A stretch of 9,070 bases of DNA from Deltaproteobacteria bacterium (GCA_019313025.1 JAFDCA010000378.1:1-9070), one strand, 5' to 3'; numbered from the stretch's first letter, positions 1 through 6,617 are shown. Translations and numbers: made by a program. Notes: generated from the letters alone by a model not told the origin.

Positions 1-308
1 AAGGAGGCTTGGACGATCGCTTCGAGTCCGGAAGCACAGAAGCGGTTTACCGTGGCACCGGAAACTTGCGCCGGAAATCCGGCGATCTGGGATGCGACTC
101 TTCCGATGTTGAGACCCTGTTCAGCTTCGGGAAACGCGCATCCGATCATAATGTCGTCCACATCTTTCATTTCAAGGTTCGGTGTTTTTTCCATGGCGGA
201 TTTCAGAATAAAGGAAAGCAGGTCTTCAGGTCGTGTATCTTTAAACGCCCCTTTGCTTTTTTTGCAGCCGGGGGTCCTGATGGATTGGACTATATAGGCG
301 TCTCTCAT
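1..308 (-). CDS. fadA: Thiolase (acetyl-CoA acyltransferase), N-terminal part, cut by window edge
   Basis: This is the first 102 residues of a thiolase, the enzyme that cleaves 3-ketoacyl-CoA with CoA in the last step of beta-oxidation. The translation begins MRDAYIVQSIRTPGCKKSKG and reaches NRFCASGLEAI, the thiolase active-site block; the nucleophilic cysteine is residue 91, as in typical thiolases. The C-terminal part with the second cysteine and the GHP histidine lies outside the window. The start at 308 is chosen because GGAGGG (316-321) sits 7 nt upstream. An in-frame ATG at 323 overlaps that ribosome site and is less likely. It starts 17 nt after the fadN stop on the same strand, so the two are almost surely one transcript. 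The partner gene points to a beta-oxidation thiolase (FadA/FadI type) rather than a biosynthetic one. Confidence 0.93.
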   Translation of the reverse strand, partial: MRDAYIVQSIRTPGCKKSKGAFKDTRPEDLLSFILKSAMEKTPNLEMKDVDDIMIGCAFPEAEQGLNIGRVASQIAGFPAQVSGATVNRFCASGLEAIVQAS

Positions 309-325
309 TTTTATTCCCTCCATTT

Positions 326-2731
326 TTAATTCCTCAAGGGTTTGCCGGTCTTTAGCATATGTTCAACCCTGGCCATGGTCTTATCTTCCTTCCAGAAATC
401 GACAAAAGCCTCTCTTTCAAGATTAAGGATGACATCCTCTTCGACCATGCTGTTGTCTCTTGTTTCTCCACCACTGATGACATAGGCGATTCTTTTTGCC
501 AGAAATGCATCGTATTCGGTGATAAAGTTTCCTTTCAGCATATTGAAAATCTCAACCTCGATCATGCCCTGTGCAGCCTGTCCCAAAACCTTTATCGGTT
601 GTTTTATCGGCGGCGCGTAGCCTTCATCCGCTATCCTCAACACTTCTTTTTTGGCTTCACCGATGAGATGATCCCGGTTAAAGACGATTCTGTCCGCAGG
701 CCCCAGGAAGCCGCTGTTTCTGGCTTCAGCAGCCGACGTCGAAACTTGGGCCAGTGCAATGGTCATGAACACCGGAACGAAAAACTTGGCCAGGTCGACA
801 TCGGTAACTGCTTCGGGAATCGTTTGAATGAACTTTTTCCAAAGATTTAAACAGCCACCGCCCGATGGAAGCAGGCCGACACCAATTTCAACAAGTCCCA
901 TGTAGAGCTCGGCATGGGCCACAATCCTGTCGGCGCCGAGGCAGACCTCGCATCCACCGCCAAGGGTCATGCCGTAAGGGGCTGCAACGACCGGAAAGCT
1001 TGAATATTTTTCTTTCTGTATGGCGTCTTGTGCCATTCTCAAAAATGCATCGATTTCCGAGTACTTTCCTTCCTTTGCCAGACCGGCCATGAAGAAAAGA
1101 TCACCCCCTGCTGAAAAGGCCCCCGGCATTCCGCCAGCCTGATTTCCGATGACGAGACCCAGTCCGTTGGCATCCACATATTCCATAATTTCTTGCTGAA
1201 ATTCGATAATTTCTTTGTTCAAGGCATTCATTTTGGTATGAAATTCCAAACAAAAGACACCGTCGTCAAGATCTATTAATGAAGCGGACTTACAGGATTT
1301 GACGAGGTTGCCCGCACCTTTAAGGGTTTCAAGAGAAACCATTGTTTTTCTGGCAACAATCTCTGAATAGCGTTCGGTGGTAAAATCATATGCAAAACGT
1401 TTGCCCATATCGGTTTTGTAAAATGACCTATGGCCAGTTGCAATCATTCGCTTTACTTTTTCAGGCACTTTAAATCCGTCTTTTTCCATCTTGCCTACAG
1501 AATTCTCAAGACCGATGGCATCCCAGGTTTCAAAGGGGCCCATCTCAAAGTTGAATCCCCATTTCATGGCATTGTCGATATCAACGATGGTATCTGAAAT
1601 TTCAGCGATTCTGTTAACCGCATAGATCAGGCTGTTTGCTACGACTTTCCAGGCAAACATGGCACCTTTGTCCTGACCATAGACAATGGCTTTGATTTTA
1701 TCAGAAAGTGTTTTTGCCTTTTTAGCCTCAACAAGGCATGGAAAGTCGGGAGGTTCATATTCAGAATATTCTAAAGTATGCGGGTCGATGACCTTTCGGA
1801 CCTTTTTCCCTTCAGGTGTAAAGTCCGTCTTGTAAAAGCCCCTTTTGGTTTTTTTTCCCAGCAAATTCTTTTGGATCATCTGGTCCACAAATTCGGGGAG
1901 AACGAAGCTGTCTCTCTGTTCATCATCCACCACCAGGTCATAGGTGTTTTTTGCCACGTGTCCCATGGTGTCGAGACCGACAAGGTCACATGTCTTGAAC
2001 ATGGCGGTTTTGGGTCTGCCCATGGCGGTTCCAAAAAGTGCGTCCACTTCAGGAATCGATAGACCGTCTTCAACCATTAGTTGCATGGCTTTGACAATTC
2101 CCTGCACACCGATTCTGTTTCCAACGAAATTGGGTGTGTCCTTGGCCCATACAATACCTTTGCCAAGAATCCGTTCTCCAAAATCAGACATAAATTCGAG
2201 AACTTCAGGAAGTGTTTCCTCTCCTTCTATAATTTCCAGAAGATGCATATATCTTACCGGATTAAAAAAATGTGTGCCTAAAAAATGCTGTTTAAAATCG
2301 AGGCTAAGGCCTTGGGACATGGCTTTTAACGGCAGGCCTGAAGTATTGGAAGAAACTAGGGCGTTGGGCTTTCTTTTTGTTTCAATCCGTTTAAAAAGAT
2401 CCTGTTTGATTTTCAGATTCTCCACAACTACTTCCACAATCCAGTCACAGTCTATAATTTTGTCAAAATCATCTTTCAAATTGCCTATACTGATACGATC
2501 AACGTCTTTTTTCTGCATCAGAAGGGATGGACTCGACATCAAAACTGAATCCAAACCGGCTTTCACGATTCGATTTCTGGCAACCGGGTCGTCTTTTTCT
2601 TTTTCTTTTAGATCAAAAGGAACGATATCCAGCAATAAAGTCTTGATACCAGCGCCGGCCAGTAGGGCAGCAATACCTCCGCCCATTACACCAGAGCCAA
2701 TGACCGCTGCCTGCCTGATTTTTCTTACCAT
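326..2731 (-). CDS. fadN: 3-hydroxyacyl-CoA dehydrogenase / enoyl-CoA hydratase fusion (FadN type)
   Basis: An 801-residue bifunctional beta-oxidation enzyme that hydrates 2-enoyl-CoA and oxidises the 3-hydroxyacyl-CoA with NAD. The dehydrogenase is N-terminal: a Rossmann loop GSGVMG at residues 12-17, SSNTSGLP near 127-134, GTHFFNPVRYMHLLEII with probable catalytic His154 and Glu166, and DTPNFVGNR at 198-206. A dehydrogenase C-terminal domain follows (about 203-450). The crotonase domain is about 480-700: FSAGGD at 539-544, GGGCE with Glu595, and GLVEIGVGLLP with Glu615. Both acid residues expected for hydratase activity are present. Domain order and length match Bacillus FadN (about 790 aa) rather than E. 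coli FadB, where the hydratase comes first. AGGAGG (2737-2742) lies 5 nt before the ATG. A promoter and a palindromic operator lie upstream, and fadA follows. Confidence 0.95.
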   Translation of the reverse strand: MVRKIRQAAVIGSGVMGGGIAALLAGAGIKTLLLDIVPFDLKEKEKDDPVARNRIVKAGLDSVLMSSPSLLMQKKDVDRISIGNLKDDFDKIIDCDWIVEVVVENLKIKQDLFKRIETKRKPNALVSSNTSGLPLKAMSQGLSLDFKQHFLGTHFFNPVRYMHLLEIIEGEETLPEVLEFMSDFGERILGKGIVWAKDTPNFVGNRIGVQGIVKAMQLMVEDGLSIPEVDALFGTAMGRPKTAMFKTCDLVGLDTMGHVAKNTYDLVVDDEQRDSFVLPEFVDQMIQKNLLGKKTKRGFYKTDFTPEGKKVRKVIDPHTLEYSEYEPPDFPCLVEAKKAKTLSDKIKAIVYGQDKGAMFAWKVVANSLIYAVNRIAEISDTIVDIDNAMKWGFNFEMGPFETWDAIGLENSVGKMEKDGFKVPEKVKRMIATGHRSFYKTDMGKRFAYDFTTERYSEIVARKTMVSLETLKGAGNLVKSCKSASLIDLDDGVFCLEFHTKMNALNKEIIEFQQEIMEYVDANGLGLVIGNQAGGMPGAFSAGGDLFFMAGLAKEGKYSEIDAFLRMAQDAIQKEKYSSFPVVAAPYGMTLGGGCEVCLGADRIVAHAELYMGLVEIGVGLLPSGGGCLNLWKKFIQTIPEAVTDVDLAKFFVPVFMTIALAQVSTSAAEARNSGFLGPADRIVFNRDHLIGEAKKEVLRIADEGYAPPIKQPIKVLGQAAQGMIEVEIFNMLKGNFITEYDAFLAKRIAYVISGGETRDNSMVEEDVILNLEREAFVDFWKEDKTMARVEHMLKTGKPLRN

Positions 2732-2771
2732 GATAGCCTCCTGTAAATATTAAGGAATAAAAATCGAAAAG

Positions 2772-2787
2772 ATGAATGAGCATTCAT
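2772..2787. promoter_or_regulatory. Palindromic operator 1 in front of fadN (TetR-type candidate)
   Basis: ATGAATGAGCATTCAT consists of two perfect 7-bp half-sites, ATGAATG and CATTCAT, around a 2-bp centre. It sits just downstream of the predicted -10, where a bound repressor would block transcription. TGAATG/CATTCA palindromes are typical of TetR-family regulators of fatty-acid degradation (Bacillus FadR has related half-sites with wider spacing). The half-sites and spacing recur at 2952-2967. The regulator itself is not encoded in the window. Confidence 0.65.
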
Positions 2788-2789
2788 TT

Positions 2790-2818
2790 ATCTAACAGAA
2801 CTTATCTCTGTCTGTCAA
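2790..2818 (-). promoter_or_regulatory. Putative sigma-70 promoter of fadN-fadA
   Basis: On the minus strand there is a perfect -35 box TTGACA (2818 to 2813), a 17-nt spacer, and TTAGAT (2795 to 2790) as a weaker -10; TAGATA one base further on is an alternative. The predicted start of transcription falls inside the palindrome at 2772-2787, about 50 nt before the fadN start codon. The -35 is convincing; the -10 matches only three of six consensus bases. Confidence 0.55.
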
Positions 2819-2950
2819 GAAAAAAACCAAGAATTTATATTGTCATAGAAAAGTCTATAAATAATTAATAATCAATATATTATGATATTTTATATGTGTG
2901 ATGAAAAACATAAAATAAAATTTATAAGTATTTTTAACATGAATATATAG

Positions 2951-2968
2951 AATGAATAATTATTCATT
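2951..2968. promoter_or_regulatory. Palindromic operator 2 in the divergent control region
   Basis: AATGAATAATTATTCATT is a perfect 18-bp palindrome. It contains ATGAAT-N4-ATTCAT, the same half-sites at the same spacing as operator 1, offset by exactly 180 bp. It lies 15 bp upstream of a possible plus-strand promoter leading to the gene at 3123. The surrounding DNA is very A/T-rich, which raises the chance of accidental palindromes, but the match to operator 1 argues against chance. Confidence 0.55.
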
Positions 2969-2983
2969 TAAATGAAATAACCA

Positions 2984-3013
2984 TTGCCAAACAAGATAGT
3001 TTACGGTTATAAA
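2984..3013 (+). promoter_or_regulatory. Putative promoter of the 3123-4406 unit
   Basis: TTGCCA (2984-2989, five of six consensus bases), an 18-nt spacer, and TATAAA (3008-3013, five of six). This would give a leader of about 100 nt before the ATG at 3123. Operator 2 is immediately upstream. Sequence match only; A/T-rich DNA gives false positives. Confidence 0.4.
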
Positions 3014-3122
3014 CCATATCACCAAGTCATCAGACGGAGTACATGCGAAAGACATGCACTTAATTTTTTGTATCAGTTTAGTGCCTTGAAAAAATACACT
3101 TTTTCGATGGGAAGGTAGAACA

Positions 3123-3452
3123 ATGACGAAAGAGAACGACATCGTCCTCATATACTTTGAGGACCAGCCCATATCATTTGCAAGAATAGAGGACATTTCT
3201 CCGGATATCAAAAAAGACTGGTATCATGTTAAACTATTGATGTTGCAGTTTCCACTTCAAGTGGTTAACTGGATATTGCGCGATATTTATATTAACGGTC
3301 ATGAATTTACCATGGAAGGAAAAAAAATACGGCTTGAAAAGGTGGTTTGCCCTGAAGAGATCGAACCGGTGGAAAAAGAAAATGACTTCCCAGAGAAATC
3401 AGGCAATCAAAAAGTGATATCTTTTCAGGATCTTAAGAAAAAATCATCGTGA
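3123..3452 (+). CDS. Hypothetical protein, 109 aa
   Basis: I do not recognise this family. The protein has no signal peptide and no membrane segment, so it is probably cytoplasmic. Residues 5-75 look like a compact mixed fold: a first strand pair (DIVLIYFEDQPISFARIEDI), an amphipathic middle with KDWYHVKLLMLQFPLQVVNW, then a strand pair around EFTMEGKKIRLEKV. Residues 76-109 are charged and probably disordered, ending in DLKKKSS. There is a single cysteine (Cys76), so no metal site is evident. A GGGAAGG ribosome site (3109-3115) lies 7 nt before the ATG. The stop is only 15 nt before the DUF1848 gene, so the two are probably co-transcribed. The coherent secondary-structure pattern and ribosome site make it a real gene; the function is unknown. 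Confidence 0.75.
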   Translation: MTKENDIVLIYFEDQPISFARIEDISPDIKKDWYHVKLLMLQFPLQVVNWILRDIYINGHEFTMEGKKIRLEKVVCPEEIEPVEKENDFPEKSGNQKVISFQDLKKKSS

Positions 3453-3467
3453 GGTTGATTTCCTATT

Positions 3468-4406
3468 ATGAAACGCTCAAATCAAATCGTCATCTCAGCC
3501 TCAAGACGAACCGATATTCCTGCCTTTTACATGGATTGGTTCATGGAACAGATCAAAAAAGGGGTATTTGAAGTTACCAACCCATATAACCGGCAAAAGT
3601 TCATTGTCCCCGCAACACCTGATAAAATCCATACCATTGTATTTTGGTCAAAAAATTTTGAGCCTTTTATTGTAGGAGAGTTCGGCGAAAAGCTTTTGAG
3701 GAAGGGATACAATCTTTTTTTTAACTTTACCATTAATTCAGATATCCCCCTGCTTGAACCTCGAGTGCCGTCTTTAAAACAAAGACTTGTTCAACTTCGA
3801 GTCCTTAGCCGAGACTATGGTTCAAAAACTATCAACTGGAGATTCGATCCCATCTGTTTTTTCATATATGGAGAAAATGTCATCAAAGACACGCTTATTG
3901 ATTTTTCCAAGATTGCCACATGGGTATCACAATGCGGCGTTACACGGTGTATTACCAGTTTCATGGATCATTACGCCAAGATCAAAAAACGCGTTAAGTC
4001 AATACCAAAATTTTCTTTTATCGATCCAAAACTGTCACAAAAAGTTGAAATTCTTCTTAAAATCGAAAAAATACTTTTTGAAAAAAAAATTGATCTGTAT
4101 ACGTGCTGTGAAAAAGAAGTGTTGAATGCACTGCCATCAGGCTCGAACATCAGGAAAAGCTCTTGTATTCCAAATGATTTTTTAGTTGAAATGTTTGGTG
4201 GAGACATCAGCTTAAAAAGGGATCCGGGCCAGCGGTCATCAAAAGGGTGCGGATGTATGATTTCAGTGGATATCGGGTCGTATCATCTGCAACCATGCTA
4301 TCATAATTGCCTGTTTTGCTATGCCAATCCAACTCCAATGGTTTTTAGAAAAAACAGCAACTTCTCATTAAGTTATAGGAGGTCGCCCACCGATAATAAC
4401 ATATAA
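3468..4406 (+). CDS. DUF1848 family protein with C-terminal radical-SAM-like Fe-S motif
   Basis: A 312-residue protein of the uncharacterised DUF1848 family, recognised from its N-terminal block IVISASRRTDIPAFYMDWFM (residues 7-26), the TIVFWSKNFEPF segment (56-67) and NWRFDPI (123-129). Near the C-terminus is Cys277-YHN-Cys281-LF-Cys284, an exact CX3CX2C with an aromatic residue before the last cysteine. This is the motif by which radical-SAM enzymes hold a [4Fe-4S] cluster, but radical-SAM proteins carry it at the N-terminus of the barrel. Cys261, Cys263 and the pair Cys213-Cys214 could bind a further metal. There is no signal peptide, so it is probably cytoplasmic. The ribosome site is weak (GAGG, 13 nt away), suggesting coupling to the gene just upstream. 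Substrate and reaction are unknown; a barrel with permuted order is an inference. Confidence 0.88.
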   Translation: MKRSNQIVISASRRTDIPAFYMDWFMEQIKKGVFEVTNPYNRQKFIVPATPDKIHTIVFWSKNFEPFIVGEFGEKLLRKGYNLFFNFTINSDIPLLEPRVPSLKQRLVQLRVLSRDYGSKTINWRFDPICFFIYGENVIKDTLIDFSKIATWVSQCGVTRCITSFMDHYAKIKKRVKSIPKFSFIDPKLSQKVEILLKIEKILFEKKIDLYTCCEKEVLNALPSGSNIRKSSCIPNDFLVEMFGGDISLKRDPGQRSSKGCGCMISVDIGSYHLQPCYHNCLFCYANPTPMVFRKNSNFSLSYRRSPTDNNI

Positions 4407-4428
4407 AAGATCTGGAACTCCCAATTAA

Positions 4429-4541
4429 GTGAGCTTTAAGAAAAAACAGCAGCCTATCATTTTCATCATCATGGCTTAATTTGATGGTAATATGTTTAAA
4501 AGATAGATGATCTTAATTTGCCGTTTTTTCTTAAGGTTCAC
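4429..4541. repeat. Long imperfect inverted repeat in the 4407-4633 intergenic region
   Basis: The left arm 4429-4451 and right arm 4519-4541 are inverted copies that differ at 3 of 23 positions. The shared core is TTAAGAAAAAAC. The loop between the arms is 67 nt. Read as plus-strand RNA, two of the three mismatches become G-U pairs, so an RNA stem of 22 paired positions out of 23 is possible. No target-site duplication is visible at the ends. It could be the stem of a structured leader or 3' end, a loose bidirectional terminator (A-run against T-run), or a small MITE-like remnant. The rest of 4407-4633 holds no gene. Confidence 0.6.
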
Positions 4542-4633
4542 CAACACGTACAAACAAGCCATATCTTTTACATTTTTTCACCAGTGGTCTCCATGGTTTT
4601 TTGAGAAATTAGAATAAGCATTCGTAAAAATTT

Positions 4634-5611
4634 ATGAAAATTGGTACAGTTGTTCTTGACAATATAATGATTTTAGCACCCCTTGCCGGTATTACCAATT
4701 TGCCGTTTCGACTGTTGGCAAAGGCTTCGGGGTGTGCTCTGGTCTGTTCAGAAATGATCAGTGCCAACGGCCTGGTTCACAGATCCCATAAAACATATGA
4801 ATTGCTCGAAAGCCGAATCGAGGAAAAACCATTGTCGGTTCAGATATTCGGTTCAGATCCCGCTATCATGGCTGAAGCAGCAGACATGGTTGAGGCGTCG
4901 GGTGCTGACATTCTCGATATCAATCTTGGCTGTGCTGTAAAAAAAGTGTTGAAAACCGGATCAGGGGCGGCTTTAATGAGAACACCCGATAAGGCCGAAA
5001 AAATTTTCTTGGCAGTCCGAAAAGCCATAAGAATTCCGCTTACCGTTAAAATGAGAGCCGGTTGGGACAAATCCGGCAAAGAGGCTTTTGTAATTGCTAA
5101 AGTCGCTGAAGCTGGCGGGGTGGACGGCATCACCGTGCATCCACGTCTGGCGACCCAAGGCTTTGGGGGTCAAGCTGACTGGTCTTTAATTTCGGCAATC
5201 AAAAATAGTGTGTCCATTCCTGTAATCGGAAATGGAGATATCGTAACGCCGGAAGATGTATTGGTTATGAAAAAGGAAACGGGTTGTGATGCGGTAATGA
5301 TTGGACGGGCAGCCATTGGAAATCCATGGGTGTTTTCTCAGGTGACGTCTTTGATGAATGGCAAAGAACAGGTGCCCCCGGATCTTGAAGAACTTTTTGA
5401 TGCGATGACGAAATATCTTAATACTTCAATAGAGTGCTTTGGAGAAAAGCGGGCGTGTCGAATGATGCGAAGTCATCTGGGATGGTTTGTCAAAGGATTG
5501 CGTTACAGCAGCAGGTTTCGCGAATCCATCAAGGGAATATCGACCAAGGGAGATGCTGTGTCGTTTATTGGTGAATATAAGAGATTCCTGATTGACTCAA
5601 ATAATGTATAA
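4634..5611 (+). CDS. dusB: tRNA-dihydrouridine synthase, DusB type
   Basis: A 325-residue flavoenzyme of the Dus family, which reduces specific uridines in the tRNA D-loop using NAD(P)H and FMN. The TIM barrel begins ILAPLAGITNLPFRLLAK (residues 13-30). Other marks are SVQIFGSDP (68-76), the active-site segment INLGCAVKKV with catalytic Cys100, VKMRAGW (138-144) with Lys139, VHPRLATQGF (168-177) with His169 and Arg171, and the FMN phosphate site IGNGDI plus MIGRAAIGNPW. The C-terminal helical domain follows from about 240. Two positions differ from the common form: Ala follows the catalytic Cys where Pro is usual, and HPRLA replaces HGRTR. No strong ribosome site precedes the ATG; the start is chosen because MKIG...APLAG is the usual N-terminus. 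The uridine modified cannot be deduced from sequence. The next gene is 45 nt downstream. Confidence 0.93.
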   Translation: MKIGTVVLDNIMILAPLAGITNLPFRLLAKASGCALVCSEMISANGLVHRSHKTYELLESRIEEKPLSVQIFGSDPAIMAEAADMVEASGADILDINLGCAVKKVLKTGSGAALMRTPDKAEKIFLAVRKAIRIPLTVKMRAGWDKSGKEAFVIAKVAEAGGVDGITVHPRLATQGFGGQADWSLISAIKNSVSIPVIGNGDIVTPEDVLVMKKETGCDAVMIGRAAIGNPWVFSQVTSLMNGKEQVPPDLEELFDAMTKYLNTSIECFGEKRACRMMRSHLGWFVKGLRYSSRFRESIKGISTKGDAVSFIGEYKRFLIDSNNV

Positions 5612-5645
5612 TAAAAAAATAGGCTTATCAAAAAGAGAATGTACC

Positions 5646-5651
5646 AAGGAG
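5646..5651 (+). promoter_or_regulatory. Ribosome binding site deciding the start at 5657
   Basis: AAGGAG lies 5 nt before the ATG at 5657. It overlaps codons of the longer reading from the ATG at 5639, which has no ribosome site of its own, so 5657 is the better start. Confidence 0.75.
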
Positions 5652-5656
5652 TTCCT

Positions 5657-6493
5657 ATGAGAAAACAGCTGTCTTTTGTATGGACACTCGCGTTTTTCCT
5701 AACGTTTTCCGTGTTTGGATATACTGACAATCCCATGGACGTTATTGAATTTAAGGAAAAGGGGAGCATCAATTGGAGCAGGGGAGTGGTTCAGGCAAAA
5801 GGGATCGGTATTCCTCATACAAGCATCTCCGAAAATTCTAATGATCGAGCCGTGGCTTTGACAGATGCAAAACAGGATGCTTTCCGAATAATACTTGAGA
5901 TTATAAAAGAGCTAAGGATTAACGGCACGACGGTTGTTGGAGATTATGCAAGTAAAGACCCTGCCATTATGATGAAAATCGAAAACATGGTAAAAAATGC
6001 AGAAGTGGTCAAAAAAGAATATCTAACAGACGGGACGGTAAAAATAAAAATGGAAGTGAATCTTCACGGTGGATTTGCTCAACTTGTTCTTCCAAAAGAC
6101 ATCAAACCCCTTGACTCAATCACGCTTGTTTCGATGAATAAGTCATCGTCACCCGTTTTTACAGGACTTGTGGTCGATGCCAGGGGACTGGGTGTCAGAC
6201 CTGTAATGGTTCCAAAAATACTCGATGAAAACAATCAGGAAGTTTATGGTTCTGCGTATGTTAGCAGAGAATATGCCGTGCAGCAGGGTATGAGCGGATA
6301 TGCCCGGAATCTAAAGGAAATTCTGAATAACCATAGGGTTGCAGATCATCCTTTGGTGGTGAAAGGGTTAAAGATATTGGAACCGGGTCGTTCTGAAATT
6401 GTCATCAGCAATGCAGATGCTTCAAAGCTCAGGAGTATTTCGGAAAGCCTTTATTTTATGAAAAAATGCCGTGTCATCATTGTGGTTGATTAA
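5657..6493 (+). CDS. Exported LPP20/FlgT-like protein
   Basis: A 278-residue protein with a clear N-terminal export signal (MRKQLSFVWTLAFFLTFSVFG, cleavage probably near residue 22); there is no lipobox cysteine, so it is periplasmic or surface-exposed rather than a lipoprotein. Residues 42-145 resemble the LPP20 / flagellar assembly protein T N-terminal fold: a VQAKGIG strand, a helix rich in Ala and Asp (NDRAVALTDAKQDAFRIILE), and a closing strand GTVKIKMEVNL. The second half has TGLVVDARGLGVRP (169-182) and VYGSAYVSREYAVQQGMSGY (196-215), seen in relatives of these envelope proteins, then a C-terminal beta segment. Function is not established; no flagellar genes are nearby. It may be co-transcribed with dusB (45-nt gap), though the two have no obvious common role. 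Family assignment is by pattern recognition and is moderate. Confidence 0.7.
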   Translation: MRKQLSFVWTLAFFLTFSVFGYTDNPMDVIEFKEKGSINWSRGVVQAKGIGIPHTSISENSNDRAVALTDAKQDAFRIILEIIKELRINGTTVVGDYASKDPAIMMKIENMVKNAEVVKKEYLTDGTVKIKMEVNLHGGFAQLVLPKDIKPLDSITLVSMNKSSSPVFTGLVVDARGLGVRPVMVPKILDENNQEVYGSAYVSREYAVQQGMSGYARNLKEILNNHRVADHPLVVKGLKILEPGRSEIVISNADASKLRSISESLYFMKKCRVIIVVD

Positions 6494-6515
6494 TCCGCGA
6501 TTCTACCGGAAGACA

Positions 6516-6546
6516 TTGAAAAAGAAGACCATTATAAAAATATAAT
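6516..6546 (+). promoter_or_regulatory. Possible promoter before the TPR lipoprotein
   Basis: TTGAAA (6516-6521) and a perfect -10 TATAAT (6541-6546), but with a 19-nt spacer, longer than ideal. It lies in the 124-nt gap before the 6618 gene, which also holds a 5-bp hairpin CCTGA/TCAGG (6570-6584) of doubtful meaning. Confidence 0.3.
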
Positions 6547-6617
6547 CCATTTTACCGAAATGCCTTGTCCCTGAACCGCTCAGGTTTATAAGAGATGGGG
6601 GCTTCGCTGGAGGAATC

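Larger units (their letters stand above)
2819..3122. other. A/T-rich divergent intergenic region
   Basis: Together with 2732-2818 this makes about 390 bp between the divergent starts of fadN (2731) and the 3123 gene. From about 2820 to 2980 it is strikingly A/T-rich with many A and T runs. It holds operator 2, a candidate plus-strand promoter, two ACATGC direct repeats (3041-3046 and 3052-3057) and a hairpin before the next ribosome site. The only open frame, on the minus strand at 2960-3211, has no protein-like features and overlaps the 3123 gene. I see no RNA gene. Confidence 0.6.

Noticed and set aside
359..850. 163-codon plus-strand open frame
   Set aside because: Antisense to the crotonase half and C-terminal end of fadN; the reading is a shadow without protein-like pattern.
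1944..2753. Long open frame of 269 codons on the plus strand
   Set aside because: It lies antisense to fadN, whose domains and active-site residues are unmistakable; the translation has no recognisable domain and no convincing ribosome site.
2960..3211. 83-codon minus-strand open frame between fadN and the 3123 gene
   Set aside because: It overlaps the start of the better supported 3123 gene and the palindrome at 2951-2968, and shows no domain.
4429..4541. Inverted repeat as an insertion sequence
   Set aside because: No transposase fits in the 67-nt loop and no target-site duplication is seen, so at most a non-autonomous relic.
4656..4668. TTGACA and TATAAT next to each other
   Set aside because: Both are near-perfect boxes, but they are one base apart and lie inside dusB codons, so they cannot form one promoter.
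6570..6584. CCTGA/TCAGG hairpin followed by TTT as a terminator
   Set aside because: The stem is only 5 bp and the T-run only 3, too weak to call a terminator.
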